Shown here one piece after another: positions 40,095 to 51,407 of a stretch of 64,000 nt of DNA. A program made the translations under genes and the position numbers. This stretch comes from Achatina immaculata. Taxonomy: Eukaryota > Mollusca > Gastropoda > Stylommatophora > Achatinidae. Positions within the stretch are counted from its first letter, which is position 1. Each line of letters opens with the position of its first letter. The stretch lies in assembly GCA_009760885.1 (NCBI GenBank), contig CM019719.1:31040084-31104083 (forward strand), written 5' to 3'. The notes under the pieces were generated by a model. The model had not been told where the DNA came from. It was given only the letters and a program-made list of their open reading frames with translations, and did no database searches.

Positions 40095-40410
40095 TGATTA
40101 AACACCAGGTTTGAAACAGTCGCCTGCCTCAATTAAACGCACGGGGGGTGGGGGGGGGGGAAGAGAGAACGGAGTGTGTTTCGAATAAATGTACGCCTGA
40201 AAGAAACGCCTGGTCTGAAATAAATGCGTGGTTTTAAAATAAGGATTCTAGAATAACATCATCCATGTCTTTCTATGGAAAACGTACGGTTTAGGCTAAT
40301 ACTGCAAAACTAATTGGCAATTTGCAAATAAACACGTGCCTTGAATATACGCCTATCTCTAATAAACGCCGAATCAAACTGCAGATTTATGAATAAACGC
40401 CCAAAACTTC
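40095..40410. repeat. cluster of AATAAACGCC-type motifs
   Basis: About eight related words occur in 300 bp: ATTAAACACC, ATTAAACGCA, AAATGTACGCC, AAAGAAACGCC, AATAAATGCG, AATAAACACG, AATAAACGCC and AATAAACGCCC. Spacing is irregular, so it is not a simple tandem array. Confidence 0.6.
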
Positions 40411-40517
40411 GAGTTCACACAGTTTCAAATTTAATGCCATTTGATGGATGCGTGAAAAATGGGAAAGAAGTAACAGAATTATCTTGAATTTAAGATGTAA
40501 GTCTGTTTAAAACAAAA

Positions 40518-41085
40518 GTAGGAACAGCTTTATTAATTCACGAGTATACAGCCGTAACGTTTAGGTTTTCACCTTAATCACACAAAAGCGTACTGGTCAA
40601 AGAGAGAGACTAAAAGAAGAGAAAATATAGATTCACAGCAGTGATATACAACAAACAGGCGTGGCAAAAATATTAGAGGAAAAAAAAGGAAGTACTTAGC
40701 TGTGTGACCTGGAAGAAGCTGCGCCTGGGAGTGCTTGTGATGGGAGATCTGCGAGGTGTTGTGGCAGCCTGACTGGTTAATAGCAAAGAAGAGGTGAGGA
40801 AATGGGAAATGAGAGAAGGAGAGTGGGGATACAATGGTATCAAGCAGAGAAGAGAGTGAGTGGAGCAGATAAGTGTGTTTGGGGTAGAGTTTGTAATACA
40901 CGTATAGTGCAATGAATGTCCTGGAATATCATTTTCAGGTGAGGAAGGAGTAGTTGAGAACATAGTAGGGACGAATTTGGAGAAAGGAAAGGTTCAGTCC
41001 GTGTGGCTCCAGTGTCCCGTATCCTTGTATGTAGCTGTTCTCAGGCGCCTGGCAGTTTCTGTCAACAAAGTGAATTCGAGAGCCC
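40518..41085 (-). pseudogene. Penelope-like element 3' fragment
   Basis: On the minus strand it aligns with the Penelope 3' regions at 35.65 and 19.6 kb: remnants of GIY-YIG C-terminal coding (41085 to about 40950), a diverged 3' untranslated region, the hammerhead-like core and AATAAAGCTGTTCCTACTTT. More diverged than the other copies. Confidence 0.8.
40555..40582 (-). ncRNA. hammerhead-like core, diverged
   Basis: TGATTAA-GGT-GAAA-ACC-TAAAC-GTT. Stem II is kept with a different loop (GAAA instead of TCAC), but the essential G12 is lost (GAAAC reads TAAAC). Confidence 0.35.
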
Positions 41086-41089
41086 GTGA

Positions 41090-41318
41090 TCTTTGGGAGA
41101 AAAAAAACTGTTTAAAAACTACTTCCATCGTAAAGAATATAAAAATTCCTTCGAATGGGTTCTTGACTTAGCCCCCCCCCCCCCCCCCCCCATCGAACCG
41201 TCACTTATAGTTCTCAGAAATGAAGACATGTATCTAGTTTTTACAGTGCCAATTTTTAAAATGTAACATACAATAGAGTCAGGTTCTTTTGATTTGAAAT
41301 GTTGTTTTGAAATACCCT

Positions 41319-41375
<57 letters not shown>

Positions 41376-42685
41376 CGAACCATCATACAGTCTTAAATTC
41401 CTGGTCTTTGCTTATAATTCCGACCTTAATCTCTTGCCTTACACAGAAAATGAAAGCCAAGAAATGCGGTTACCTGATGATTTGCCTTTGCTCGATGTTT
41501 TCAGTCCTCGAATCGCTACCATACCTGTCGTTTGCTAAGACCTTTCCCTTGCAGATTAAAATCGTTTTAAAAAAATGTAGCTCACATTCGTTTGAACCTG
41601 TTCAAATATTGGTTTAGATTTGAATAGAAAATAGCATTTCGAATTTTTTTCCCTAAAAATAAAAAAAAAATCTTTTACCGTTTTGGGGACATAGTACTGA
41701 CACCTGCTTCCAACATTGCGATACTTAGTTAACATTTTTTCTCGACAGCGTCCAGAATAAACAGATACACCCAGTTCAGCTTCAGATGCGTTAAGTGTAG
41801 AAGGTAGTTTTCTGGGTGAACCAAACCTGGCATTTTCCATATGTCCCGGTTACTACCAGGACTCCGTAGTATCGGCCGGTCAAAGCTGGTAACAGCTTTA
41901 TCCTTGGTTCGAGCTGTGCTCCAGATAACAGGCTGTTCTGTTGGCAGCGGGTTACAAAGTTACAGGCTGCGTTCCGAAGCGCCAATAAATATCTTAAATG
42001 AGTATCCAGAAAACGTTCACAATCCTACCAGCAACGGTCCGGGGATTCTCAACTTGAAGGCAGATGTCTCCCTCGGGGGGAAATTTCAAGCCTAAAAGGA
42101 GGAATTTTTTTTACAAGCGAGGGACTGAAGAGGAAATAATGTATTCCCCATAGAATGATGATTAAGTATATAGTGGAGGATTCTGGGAGAAGTCTAGATT
42201 GACAAGGGTGTACTGGGACATGAAAAGTGGAGAAGCATTTAACTTTTACCCTGTGCTACACCCCGCCGGGACACCGTTTACCAGGATCATCAAGCCTGAT
42301 GCTGGGGTATTAGTCACAAATCAGTGACACCAATGTTCTGTTTCTGAGTTTGTTTCTTAGGGGTAAAGATGAGGTTCCGTTGTGCTCCTACAGCTGGTGT
42401 CCGTTAGGTGCTTGATGACCAAAAGCAGTTTAGCCAAAATTATACAATCGTGTGTAAGAAGTTCGTGGATTTTCACCTCTTTAGCTCGCGGCTATTGAAA
42501 TAGAGCACGAACAGCCGCTAGTCAACAGATATATCCATATCCACCTAGGCGTGGGAGTGGGATGTGGTGACACTCCCGATGCCGTTTAAATCCAAGTTCA
42601 GTCAAGCCCAGATTGTGGAACTGAATAGGCTTCTGTAGAACCGTCTAGAAGGTTGTGGAAATGAATAGAACTTTGTTGATTGGGA
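41090..42685. other. unassigned DNA with poly-C and (TA)n tracts
   Basis: A C run lies at 41173-41191 and (TA)n at about 41322-41372. The part before 42690 presumably belongs to the Helitron whose 3' end follows, but its 5' limit is not visible. Confidence 0.5.
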
Positions 42686-42694
42686 TAAATAAAA

Positions 42695-42722
42695 ACCCGG
42701 GCAACGCCGGGTAATCAGCTAG
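42695..42722 (+). mobile_element. Helitron 3' terminus
   Basis: A hairpin ACCCGG-GCAACG-CCGGGT (42695-42712) is followed after six bases by CTAG (42719-42722) and then T. This is the structure of Helitron 3' ends (short GC-rich hairpin, CTRR, insertion before T). No Rep/helicase coding is present nearby, so it is probably a non-autonomous copy. The 5' TC end was not identified. Confidence 0.75.
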
Positions 42723-43260
42723 TTTTAAACTAAAATATAGCCCTGTCATTTCAGTACATATTTTTTCTATGATTACTTCCCTTGATTTGCAGTTACCTTT
42801 GGACTCTTCTAAACTTTCGACGCTGTAATGCATTAATGTTTTCGAAAAAAGGAACCATGTATGTCAGTGTTTGTGACTCACCCTAGCAGGCAGGTCCAGC
42901 AAATGCACTGCTCCGTCGCTGCGAGGGCTTCCTCGCTTTCAAAGGAGGGTCCTATGGGCTTCCGACAAAGGGAGAGAGAGGGGCCTGTAGTGGATGAAAA
43001 TAGAAAGGTTCATAAAAAAGTGGTTGGGGGGGGGGGGGGGGAGAAAAGTTTGGGCTAACAAAATTCCTCTGGGAGACCCTGTCAACAGTGCATTACTTTT
43101 ATAATGTAAGGTATTGTCCACTGCCACACTCTAAAGTTAAGTATGTTTTCCAGGATTTCACAGAATCCATTTTATGTTAGAAGAAATGTATTCTCATTGG
43201 CCACATGTTCTACAGAATTTAAATCAGGTATTACCCTAAAGAGAATACTGACAAGGGAGG
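42723..43260. other. unassigned DNA with a poly-G tract
   Basis: G run at about 43026-43041; frames across it are not convincing. Confidence 0.5.
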
Positions 43261-43262
43261 CT

Positions 43263-43370
43263 AAGATAACTGACATAAAATCCGTGATGGGACTGAGAAG
43301 CTCACCGAGATAGACACACTGCGAGCTCTGTGTGACGCCTGACGGCACGGGAAGGATATAAGTTATAAGA
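43263..43370 (+). pseudogene. LINE-A 3' scrap with tail
   Basis: A shortened C-terminal piece (ITDIKSVMGLRSSPR..., then LRALCDA) followed by CTGACGGCACGGGAAGGATA and TAAGTTATAAGA. The internal part EDRKNW is deleted. Confidence 0.8.
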
Positions 43371-43940
43371 TTACAGAGATGGACATGCTTATCTTAGAAT
43401 AGGATTAGACGATGCACTGTTTCTCTCTTTCTCCCCGTTTGTGCTGAAGTTTTTACCTGCCAGTTTCAGAGGCAAAATTTGCTTATCTAAATCCCGGGAA
43501 ATCCATCTACTGCTGACTACGTTTCTCTGTTTCTGAACAACCTCATTTAGTACCAGGATGAGCTCGTCTGTCTGTACACTATGTGGATACGTTCATATGC
43601 TCCGGGATAAATTCCATCTGCTTTTTTAAAAACTATTTCAGATGTTTTCGGTATACACGCTCATATGAGGATAAGCTCACGTATTTCAGAACAAAGTTAT
43701 CTACTATAAGAAAAGCGTATCTACTTCATGATAAATTTATCAACTTCGGGGATAAACTTATCTATTTCAAGTCCGTTTATTTGAGGATAATCTCAGCTAT
43801 TTGTGCGCACGATCATCTTAAGTCCATGTGTTTTGGGGAAAAAAAAAGATTTATCTACTTCATTAAAAACCAGTCTGTTTCTGGTTAAGTTCATTTTTGT
43901 CGATATTCTCATCCGAAATTATCTACTTCAAGAAAAACTT
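43371..43940. other. degenerate AT-rich region with repeated words
   Basis: Words like GGATAARYTCA and TATCTACTTCA recur irregularly between 43480 and 43930, suggesting a decayed tandem repeat. The frame at 43583-43888 is not convincing. Confidence 0.45.
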
Positions 43941-44395
43941 GTAAGCAAATGAGGACATCGACAAACCCGAGAGCTTATCCAAAACAACATCCGTTGTAAG
44001 CAAATGAGGACATCGACAAAGCCGAGAGCTTATCCAAAACAACATCCACTGTAAGCAAATGAGGACATCGACAAACCCGAGAGCTTATCCAAAACAACAT
44101 CCACTGTAAGCAAATGAGGACATCGACAAACCCGAGAGCTTATCCAAAACAACATCCGTTGTAAGCAAATGAGGACATCGACAAACCCGAGAGCTTATCC
44201 AAAACAACATCCACTGTAAGCAAATGAGGACATCGACAAACCCGAGAGCTTATCCAAAACAACATCCACTGTAAGCAAATGAGGACATCGACAAACCCGA
44301 GAGCTTATCCAAAACAACATCCACTGTAAGCAAATGAGGACATCGACAAACCCGAGAGCTTATCCAAAACAACATCCGTTGTAAGCAGATGAGGG
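43941..44395. repeat. 55-bp minisatellite, 8 units
   Basis: Unit GTAAGCAAATGAGGACATCG, ACAAACCCGAGAGCTTATCC, AAAACAACATCCRYT. Two variants (CCACT and CCGTT) mark the unit ends. Units start at 43941 and 43996. Confidence 0.97.
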
Positions 44396-44529
44396 CAAAC
44401 CTTTGAGTAAGTTCTTATGTTTGTCGGTGGTCTTCACTTTCTATAAGCTGTTTGATTAACGCATTCCTGTGATTTTTTTTCCGCTGTCCATCTGACCCAC
44501 ATTCTGTTTTTCTGGACGTGTCTCTCTTC

Positions 44530-44815
44530 GGTGGGTCAGTTCACCGTGTAAACAAGGCTGGAGGAGTGGATCAGTTCACTGTGTAAACACGGCTGGAGGA
44601 GTGGATCAGTTCACCGTGTAAACAAGGCTGGAGGAGTGGATCAGTTCACTGTGTAAACACGGCTGGAGGAGTGGATCAGTTCACCGTGTAAACAAGGCTG
44701 GAGGAGTGGGTCAGTTCACCGTGTAAACAAGGCTGGAGGAGTGGATCAGTTCACCGTGTAAACAAGGCTGGAGGAGTGCGTCAGTTCACCGTGTAAACAA
44801 GGCTAGAGGTATGGG
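44530..44815. repeat. 35-bp minisatellite, 8 units
   Basis: Unit GATCAGTTCACCGTGTAAAC plus AAGGCTGGAGGAGTG; the CTGTG/ACGG variant alternates with CCGTG/AAGG in the first half. Confidence 0.95.
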
Positions 44816-45575
44816 CCAGATTAGACATAAGGGAGGCCCTAACCTACAGTGCCGGATTTAGACTCTGTGAGTCCAGTGTGCCCTCCAAGGTTTTGCAGTT
44901 TGTGCGCAAAATTTTGAACCTGTGTGCAGATATATTCTCATAAACAAAGCCCACACACATGTGCGTCGCAACATGGCATTACAAAGTATAATTGAAAGCT
45001 CTTATAGAAAGGATACTAAAATCCAAAGAAGTCAGGAAAACAAACTCATATAACGCTGTCATACATATTTACTCAGCTTTGTTACAGTGTAACATCATCA
45101 AAGTGAAAAATAAAAGCAGCCTATTTATTTATTTAGCGTAGCACATGAACTTTCATACACGGCATATTTCTTTGATGTCTGTTTATGTATGTGCACGGCC
45201 GCGCAGCTTGGAGGGAACATTATATGAGTCCCTAAGCTATGTGGAGCGCAGTTGTAAGGTCCTAAGCTTGTTTAACATATACTTAAATCCCATACTGGAC
45301 TGGAGATGCACCTGGACCACGAAAACCTGAACATATTTTAAAACCAGTCTTAAGGAAAACAATCTGGGTTCAGGGAGGAGAAAATAATGCGTGTTGCCCC
45401 TCAGTTTTCTTTCCGTCACCACAAGCTGGTAGCCATCACCCTCTCTGTGACTGCTCGTATAAAGACAGTCACTGACGTATAAATGAAAGGCTCCTCTCTG
45501 CTGTCACTCTGAAGCTTGGCGCACTGATTTCCAGGCTGGACACCCGTGAAAGACCTGGAAGAGAACCGAGTAGTA
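44816..45575. other. unassigned DNA; one hAT-like word
   Basis: ACAGTGCCGGATTTAGACTC at about 44857 resembles another hAT terminal type (CAGTGCCGGATTTA). No partner was found. Confidence 0.35.
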
Positions 45576-45610
45576 CAGTGTTTCCCAAAGTGGGGGTTGG
45601 AAGGGACCAG
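45576..45610 (+). mobile_element. hAT-like left end
   Basis: CAGTGTTTCCCAAAGTGGGG. A possible reversed partner AAAGTTTGAGAAGCATCGATG is at about 46533-46553, but the 8-bp TSD does not match, so the element is not delimited. Confidence 0.35.
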
Positions 45611-45699
45611 AGGGACAGTGAAGGGAAGAGTGTCATTGGGTGGGGGGGGGGTGGTGGCAGTGAAAGAAAAGGGGTGGGGGCGTTGATAGATAACGAAGC

Positions 45700-45990
45700 A
45701 GCAGACGGGGGCAGTAATACCTTCCTTCTTAGACGGGGGCAGTAATACCTTCCTTCTTAGACGGGGGGCAGTAATACCTTCCTTCTTAGACGGGGGGCAG
45801 TAATACCTTCCTTCTTAGACGGGGGCAGTAATACCTTCCTTCTTAGACGGGGGGCAGTAATACCTTCCTTCTTAGACGGGGGCAGTAATACCTTCCTTCT
45901 TAGACGGGGGGCAGTAATACCTTCCTTCTTAGACGGGGGCAGTAATACCTTCCTTCTTAGACGGGGGCAGTAATACCTTCCTTCTTAGCA
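45700..45990. repeat. 28/29-bp minisatellite, about 10 units
   Basis: Unit GACGGGGGCAGTAATACCTT plus CCTTCTTA; 28- and 29-bp forms differ by one G. Confidence 0.95.
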
Positions 45991-46252
45991 CTTCTCAACC
46001 TGATATTGAGAAACTTGTGTCCCTACATGAAACTCATCCATCACGTTAAAAGTTGAGTGGGTGAGTTATAAATGTGCTCTTTCACAGTGTTAAAATGGTT
46101 TGCTAGTTTAAGTTTTTAGTTGTGTAGTGCTTTTCCTAGTTTAGTAGGCCCACTATACGAATAGTACATAACGGGGAAAGGGGGAGGGGCGTTGAGGATG
46201 TGGCCTGGGAGAAAAAGGGGCGGCAGTCCGGACTAGCCTGGAAAACACTAGC

Positions 46253-46438
46253 AAGTAGAACAGAGGCTCCCAACCTTTTTTACATCCAAGGGCCACTTTT
46301 CCATTTACATATAAGATGCAGATCAAAAGGCTTCTATATGTCATAAGGCTTTTACTCAGTTAACGGCACCTAATACCAAACAATACCAAAATGATAAGGC
46401 TGTTGTGGACCACAGGGTGGAGAACAACTGACGTAGCA
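46253..46438. mobile_element. hAT MITE 1 (46261-46430) with imperfect 8-bp TSD
   Basis: It starts CAGAGGCTCCCAACC and ends GGGTGGAGAACAACTG, which are inverted relative to each other (CAGTTGTTCTCCACCC). The TSDs are AAGTAGAA and ACGTAGCA, six of eight matching. Internal sequence (GGCCACTTTTCC, TACTCAGTTAACGGCAC) is shared with the MITEs at 50.6 and 53.4 kb. Non-coding, 170 bp. Confidence 0.8.
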
Positions 46439-47090
46439 ATGAAGATTATTTGAATTTAATGTCCAATAACAGGAGGTGTAGAGGGATCTGCGTGGCCAGT
46501 TACCATTGGTTTCAGGAGTCCGGGACATGAAAGAAAGTTTGAGAAGCATCGATGAAGCAGATTTAGTGAATTTTGTGCTTCAGAACATGAACACGGAGAG
46601 AAAGGATGATTCATAGGCTCAGGCTACCGCCCTCGTGAATTGGTCGTATGTGATCAGAATGCATCATTTATCGTTTGTGCCTCAAAGTGGGGCAAATGCA
46701 AAACAGCTTTCCAAATGGAGGGATCCATCTTTTCTTTCCACAGTTTAAACTTTGTGAGAACGAAATAATGATTATTCCCCTGGCAAAAGAAAACGTCCCA
46801 TCATATCCATCAATACTAATCGAATAGGGAGCATTTTCGAAATTGTTCCATTTGGAGCAGATTCAAGAGTCTCACATACAGCCATGTGTAATTATAACAG
46901 CGGCCATCTTTAGTGTCTCTGAATTGATGAGGCCGTGGATTTTTTTCAGAAAACAGTTTTATCTCTTTCTAGTGCGTCTTGATGATACGCACATGTCATA
47001 AAACGGAGACAACAGCCATACTTGGGAGCTTTAGTTGTGATAACAGCACAGCTTATTTTCGATCGCTGAACCCCAAGCACAGCACTTATC
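46439..47090. other. no recognisable feature
   Basis: Unique-looking DNA. A CGGCCATCTTT word at about 46900 resembles a YY1 site, with nothing to support it. Confidence 0.4.
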
Positions 47091-47092
47091 TC

Positions 47093-47202
47093 AGTCATTT
47101 CAGCATGTTATTTGATCCAGTAATGAACAGTCATTTCAGCATGTTATTTGATCCAGTAATGAACAGTCATTTCAGCATGTTATTTGATCCAGTAATGAAC
47201 TA
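47093..47202. repeat. 36-bp tandem repeat, 3 units
   Basis: CAGTCATTTCAGCATGTTAT plus TTGATCCAGTAATGAA, repeated without differences. Confidence 0.95.
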
Positions 47203-47485
47203 TTTTGTTATTGTACTTCAAGGATAATTTATCATACATCCTCACAAACTTGATCAAAATAAGTTAAGAGAAAATGTATCATGAAAAAAAAATTAAGTCA
47301 GGATATATGTTACTCTTTACGGTAAGTTATAGTCAAGTTAGTATTTTGATGGCTCTCGAGTTTACTGATTCAAAGGACGAACTGTTGTCCAAACAGATAT
47401 TTTAACGAAATATTTAACCGTGGGATTTTTTTTCTGGTGCACACCGTAAAAGGTCCAGGGGTTCATTCAGCCTCTTAAAAAAAAA
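47203..47485. other. unassigned DNA; shared word with 55.7 kb
   Basis: GGGATTTTTTTTCTGGTGCAC at 47421-47441 is similar to GGGATTTTTTTTTTCTGGTAC at 55764-55784 and may mark another short repeat family. Confidence 0.4.
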
Positions 47486-47490
47486 TTGGG

Positions 47491-47632
47491 AAGGTAAAGC
47501 GACCAGGTGTGATACTGACCACATCAGACTTTCATGTGCCGAAGGTCATGGAGAATACGGACCTAACACTGTATCCCCCAATATGCCTTAACGGCATGGG
47601 AACGGGAATTTTACCTTTTTTTTTTTCTTTTT
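47491..47632 (+). mobile_element. SINE2 body fragment
   Basis: GGTGTGATACTGACCACATC, then GAATACGGACCTAACACTGT, matches the SINE2 body (27100-27200). The tRNA-like head is absent. Confidence 0.7.
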
Positions 47633-47714
47633 ACCTTATTTAACCAGGTAGTACCCATACTAAATTTGATTAATGCAATTGTCATTGTGTGTACACGGGA
47701 CTCAGATGTCCTTC

Positions 47715-47870
47715 TGAAACTCTAAAGAGGACATTGTTAAGATAGGCCAGTTTGGTGGGCGTAACATCCTTGATGAGGTTGAAAAGCTTGCCGAAAACAG
47801 GAACATTTGGCAAACTACCATGCGAGCCCTATATTACGTTTAACGGCACGGAAAGGATATAAGATGTAAG
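47715..47870 (+). pseudogene. LINE-A 3' scrap with tail
   Basis: ETLKRTLLR, then a frame break, DEVEKLAENRNIWQTT, RALYYV and stop, followed by TTTAACGGCACGGAAAGGAT and ATAAGATGTAAGA. Confidence 0.85.
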
Positions 47871-47994
47871 AATTGCCATTGAGTTCACACGGAACTCAGG
47901 TGAAGCTGAGCCTTTTGATAAGGTCTGACATACCGTATATGCAGTTAAGGAAGTGAATTATCTAAGAAATATAGGATGATCCAGATTGAAGCTG

Positions 47995-48235
47995 TCAGCG
48001 CCGGCCCACCGTCCTGTAAGTTGACAGCATCTTGAACGCGCCGTGGTTGAACATGTGAATGATGTGGTTTGATGAGCCACGACTGATATCAGAACCTGCG
48101 ACTGTTCCAGCCACTCGACGAGCTTCCATCACAGCGCGTTCAGCTTTTGCAGTCGGCTCTGGTTTCGGTACTTGGTGCACCTCACCTGGACGAGGAAGAG
48201 TCGGATACGGACGGATGATGGAAAGTGCACATCTC
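47995..48235 (-). CDS. candidate host exon, unrecognised protein
   Basis: On the minus strand a frame stays open for about 78 codons to a TGA at 47995. It reads LPRPGEVHQVPKPEPTAKA, ERAVMEARRVAGTVAGSDIS, RGSSNHIIHMFNHGAFKMLS and TYRTVGRR. There is no repeat in it and the composition is protein-like. The first in-frame ATG is in AVMEARR, so an upstream start would need splicing. Within 30 bases upstream are a CRE palindrome and a YY1-like AAGATGGCCGC, as in promoters of housekeeping genes. I do not recognise the family; it may also be a 5' untranslated exon or chance. Confidence 0.25.
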
Positions 48236-48242
48236 TCAAGGA

Positions 48243-48274
48243 GCGGCCATCTTCACACGGGTACTGTGACGTCA
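48243..48274 (-). promoter_or_regulatory. CRE palindrome and YY1-like motif
   Basis: TGACGTCA at 48267-48274 and AAGATGGCCGC on the minus strand at 48243-48253. The pair resembles a compact TATA-less promoter reading leftwards into the candidate exon. Confidence 0.3.
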
Positions 48275-48299
48275 TGTAGCTTATTGGTAACCTGTTGCC

Positions 48300-50612
48300 A
48301 TCTACTAGGCATTTCTTATATCAGTTGTAACGCTGTTATCAACTTACATGACGATGGGACGGCGATTAGAATTTTGCAGTATTAAGATTTTCAATTGGAC
48401 CAGTTTTGTGTACTGGAATAACCGGATAATAAATAATTAACGTTAGCGTTGGCGTTCGGAAAATGGGTGGTGCAGTGCAGTTCAACAAACCTGTAGAATT
48501 TTACCATTTCCAGTAATTTGATACACGCAACAGAGAGGATCATTAAAGTGTATGATTGAATGTAGCAATGTTCTGTTATTGGTGATCATATCTGATAAAA
48601 CGTAGCGTTTCGATATTTGACAATAGATGAACTTATTTTATTTTTTTAACAGAGGCCATAATGTACGAGATTGATATAATTGTTTCCCGTTTACTCCAAA
48701 GAAGTGAATATCTTTTGATGTTCCTAATTTTGCAGTTCTCCTATATACCCCCAAATTCTCCAAAGCCCACAGAAGTTTTGTGTCTTACTGTGGCTAAAAA
48801 TATAATTTATGCCTTATACAAAGTGTTGTTCAAGTCTGGCTCTCATCTGAATTGTTAATTCTCTTGAAGTCTGTGTGCGTTATTTATACGCCACGTTTAT
48901 GTTAATACCCTGTCCGAGTGTGCACTGCATTATGGCCTAAAATAAACGCTACATGTAAATAGATCATTACGCCTGTTGTAGACCCCCCGAAAAAGGCAGT
49001 CTGTTTTCTTTGGTAAATGAAAGCTCTGCCCATATTTACTTAAGTCTGTGTAACAAGCTGCTAAGCAGTAAAGGCTAGAAGTGTGGTAGGAAGTGTGGAG
49101 TATCCTTACTATTAGTTCATGGATGAAGTAACGTTTTGTGCGTAGCGAAAACTTGTGAATATAAACCGTGGTCTTTGTTCAGTGCGGTCTGTTCTTGAGA
49201 TGCTTTGGAAGAAGTTGTGAACGATATGTTCGATTTCTATTATTTAAGCTCTCTTATAGAACTGTTTAGCAGGCGACGGTCAAGGACCGAAAACAAAATG
49301 AACAAGACATTTTGCGTGAGACACCAGCCATTTTCGTAATAAGTCTTTTTGAAAATTCTTCTGCTATCGTGACCCGTTATTGGCTTTGTTAAAAGAAAAA
49401 TAATAATAATAATAATAAATAACTACGTTTGGTTTACACTTTGTTTTTTTAGGATTCAAATTTCAAACCAACATATAAGCTAACTATTGGTCTCTCGTTA
49501 GTTCCTGGAAAATAAATATGGCGGCCGTGTTTATAACAACTTTTTTTGGTGGAGTCTTAACATATTTGTTTGACTGCGAAAGACTTAATCATAGCCGACA
49601 AACATTGAGCGCATAATGAAACATGGACTAACTTCATACTTAATTAAAATATCGGATTATATTTGCTGAGATCTGGTAATGTGGTGTACATGATTAAACA
49701 TTTAACATATTGGACTCGTGAAACACAGACAAACATGGAACAGAACTAGCGAACGCAACTGGCGAGTTCTAAAATATGGACAAACTCGTACTCGTAACAC
49801 GTTATAAAGTAATGGCAAGTTGAATAATGAAGACGAAGTGATTAAAGCAAAAAGAGGAATCGCCATTTCAGTGATTTCAAAAACGTATATTGTACATTTT
49901 TGGTTTATTCTACCTAAGACGCGACATGTTTTGTTATTGGGGGCGGGGGGGGGGGGGTCGTTGACCATGCATGGTTTTTCTGGTCATGCACAAAGTTGAT
50001 AAATTATTTGGATTAAAAAAAAAAACTTTAGTTTCTGAGTAAATCTTGATCAGATGTAAACATTGTGTATGTTCGCTTGTCTGTTGTTGCCATATTTAGC
50101 AACATTGCTGTGACTAGTAAAGAATTCAATAACAGACTCCAAAGCGTTATCAGTATGTCAGAGACGTAGCTGTGTCTTCAGAGACGTATGAATATGTCAG
50201 AGATGCAAGCTGCGTCGTTAGAGCCAGAAAACTATGACGTGTCCATACCAAGATGTATGTCAAAGCTAGGCTACAAAGGAGTAAGGATAAGCATATTCTC
50301 CAAGATGGTGGAGCCAGCAAAGAAGTTAAAGTTTAAAAACACTCAAACATTTGAATACCGTCACGTTATCTTGCTTACCGTTCAATAAAATATTTTTTTA
50401 TTACGGGATCTTCACTGCAGCACCAGCTACAAAGAGCTTCAGATTCACAGTTACAGTGAGAAAGATCCATTCATTTTAGCTGATTTATCACCCAGAGACA
50501 GGAACGCAATAGTTAGCTTTTATAACAGAGTCATATCAAATCTCATAGCTTTTATAATATAACTCTCAGAGGAATAGTAGGTTCTCTGGCCTGCTTGGTG
50601 ATTGAAGACATA
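48300..50612. other. long unassigned region
   Basis: Mostly AT-rich unique-looking DNA. It holds (AAT)n at 49399-49420, a G run at 49941-49958, and the word AATATGGCGGCCGTG at 49517. No coding signal I can support. Confidence 0.5.
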
Positions 50613-50824
50613 CTGTACATCAGTGGTTCTCACCGTGTTTATATTTTACGACCACTTTTCCGACACGTAAGCTGCGGGCCACAATCTTACATATAATATC
50701 TCAGTGTCACGATTCCTTCATTGTTTTTACTCAGTTAATGAGACTTAATATCTACTCGGTAGAGCAGCCGTCTACCACCTGATGATGATCCGCAGGCCAC
50801 AGATTGGGAACCGCTGTTGCACAT
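50613..50824. mobile_element. hAT MITE 2 (50621-50816) with imperfect 8-bp TSD
   Basis: Ends CAGTGGTTCTCACCG and TTGGGAACCGCTG are inverted repeats. The TSDs CTGTACAT and TTGCACAT match at six of eight. The internal GACCACTTTTCCGACACGTA, AGCTGCGGGCCAC and TTTACTCAGTTAATGAGAC are related to the other two MITEs. Length 196 bp. Confidence 0.85.
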
Positions 50825-51407
50825 TGAAGATTTCCAGTTCAAGAAGTCTACTAAGACCCTCCCCGTGCAGCTGGCTCTCTTTGCAGTCCAGAACACAGGT
50901 CGCTGTGTGGAGCTCTCTAGTGTGCTCTGCGCAGAGTTCACCTGTCTTGTCTTGTACACAGGATTAATGGGCTCGCATATCCATTTCTGGTGTGCTTCGC
51001 TATTTTTGGATGTCACTACATGTTACTGGACAGATCAGCCTAATTGTTCCGGGGCCTACTCTGGCCTGAGAAGGGAGGGGGGGGGGGAAAGCAAGGATTA
51101 ATAATAAAAACCTTTGAGGGACTGGGCTGTTGAGCCCCCCCCCCTTTTTTTTGAACCTGCTGTTTCGGTATTTGCGTATTAGATGTACTTTCCGTGGTTT
51201 GATAAGGGCTCCCAGTAGTAACTGACCCTAGGCCCTGGATGTTAAAGGGCCCTGAAACGTACAAGTTGGCATAATAGGCTTTTTTTCTGTGGTTCGGCGG
51301 GGGGGGGGGGCCAGTAGCAGCTGATCCCATGCCCAGTGCTGCATCCCAACACAGCCATGCTCTGACATGAAGAAAGGGAGGGGATCAAGACGCTGCTGTT
51401 CTTAGGC
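50825..51407. other. unassigned DNA with poly-G and poly-C tracts
   Basis: Runs at about 51067-51087, 51135-51144 and 51298-51310. Frames at 50735-51101 overlap on both strands without a domain. Confidence 0.5.

Noticed and set aside
43941..44395. CRISPR-like regular repeat
   Set aside because: Whole 55-bp units repeat head to tail with no variable spacers; the context is eukaryotic.
45576..46553. A 1-kb hAT element from 45576 to about 46553
   Set aside because: The proposed ends are similar, but the 8-bp flanks do not match; only the left end is reported.
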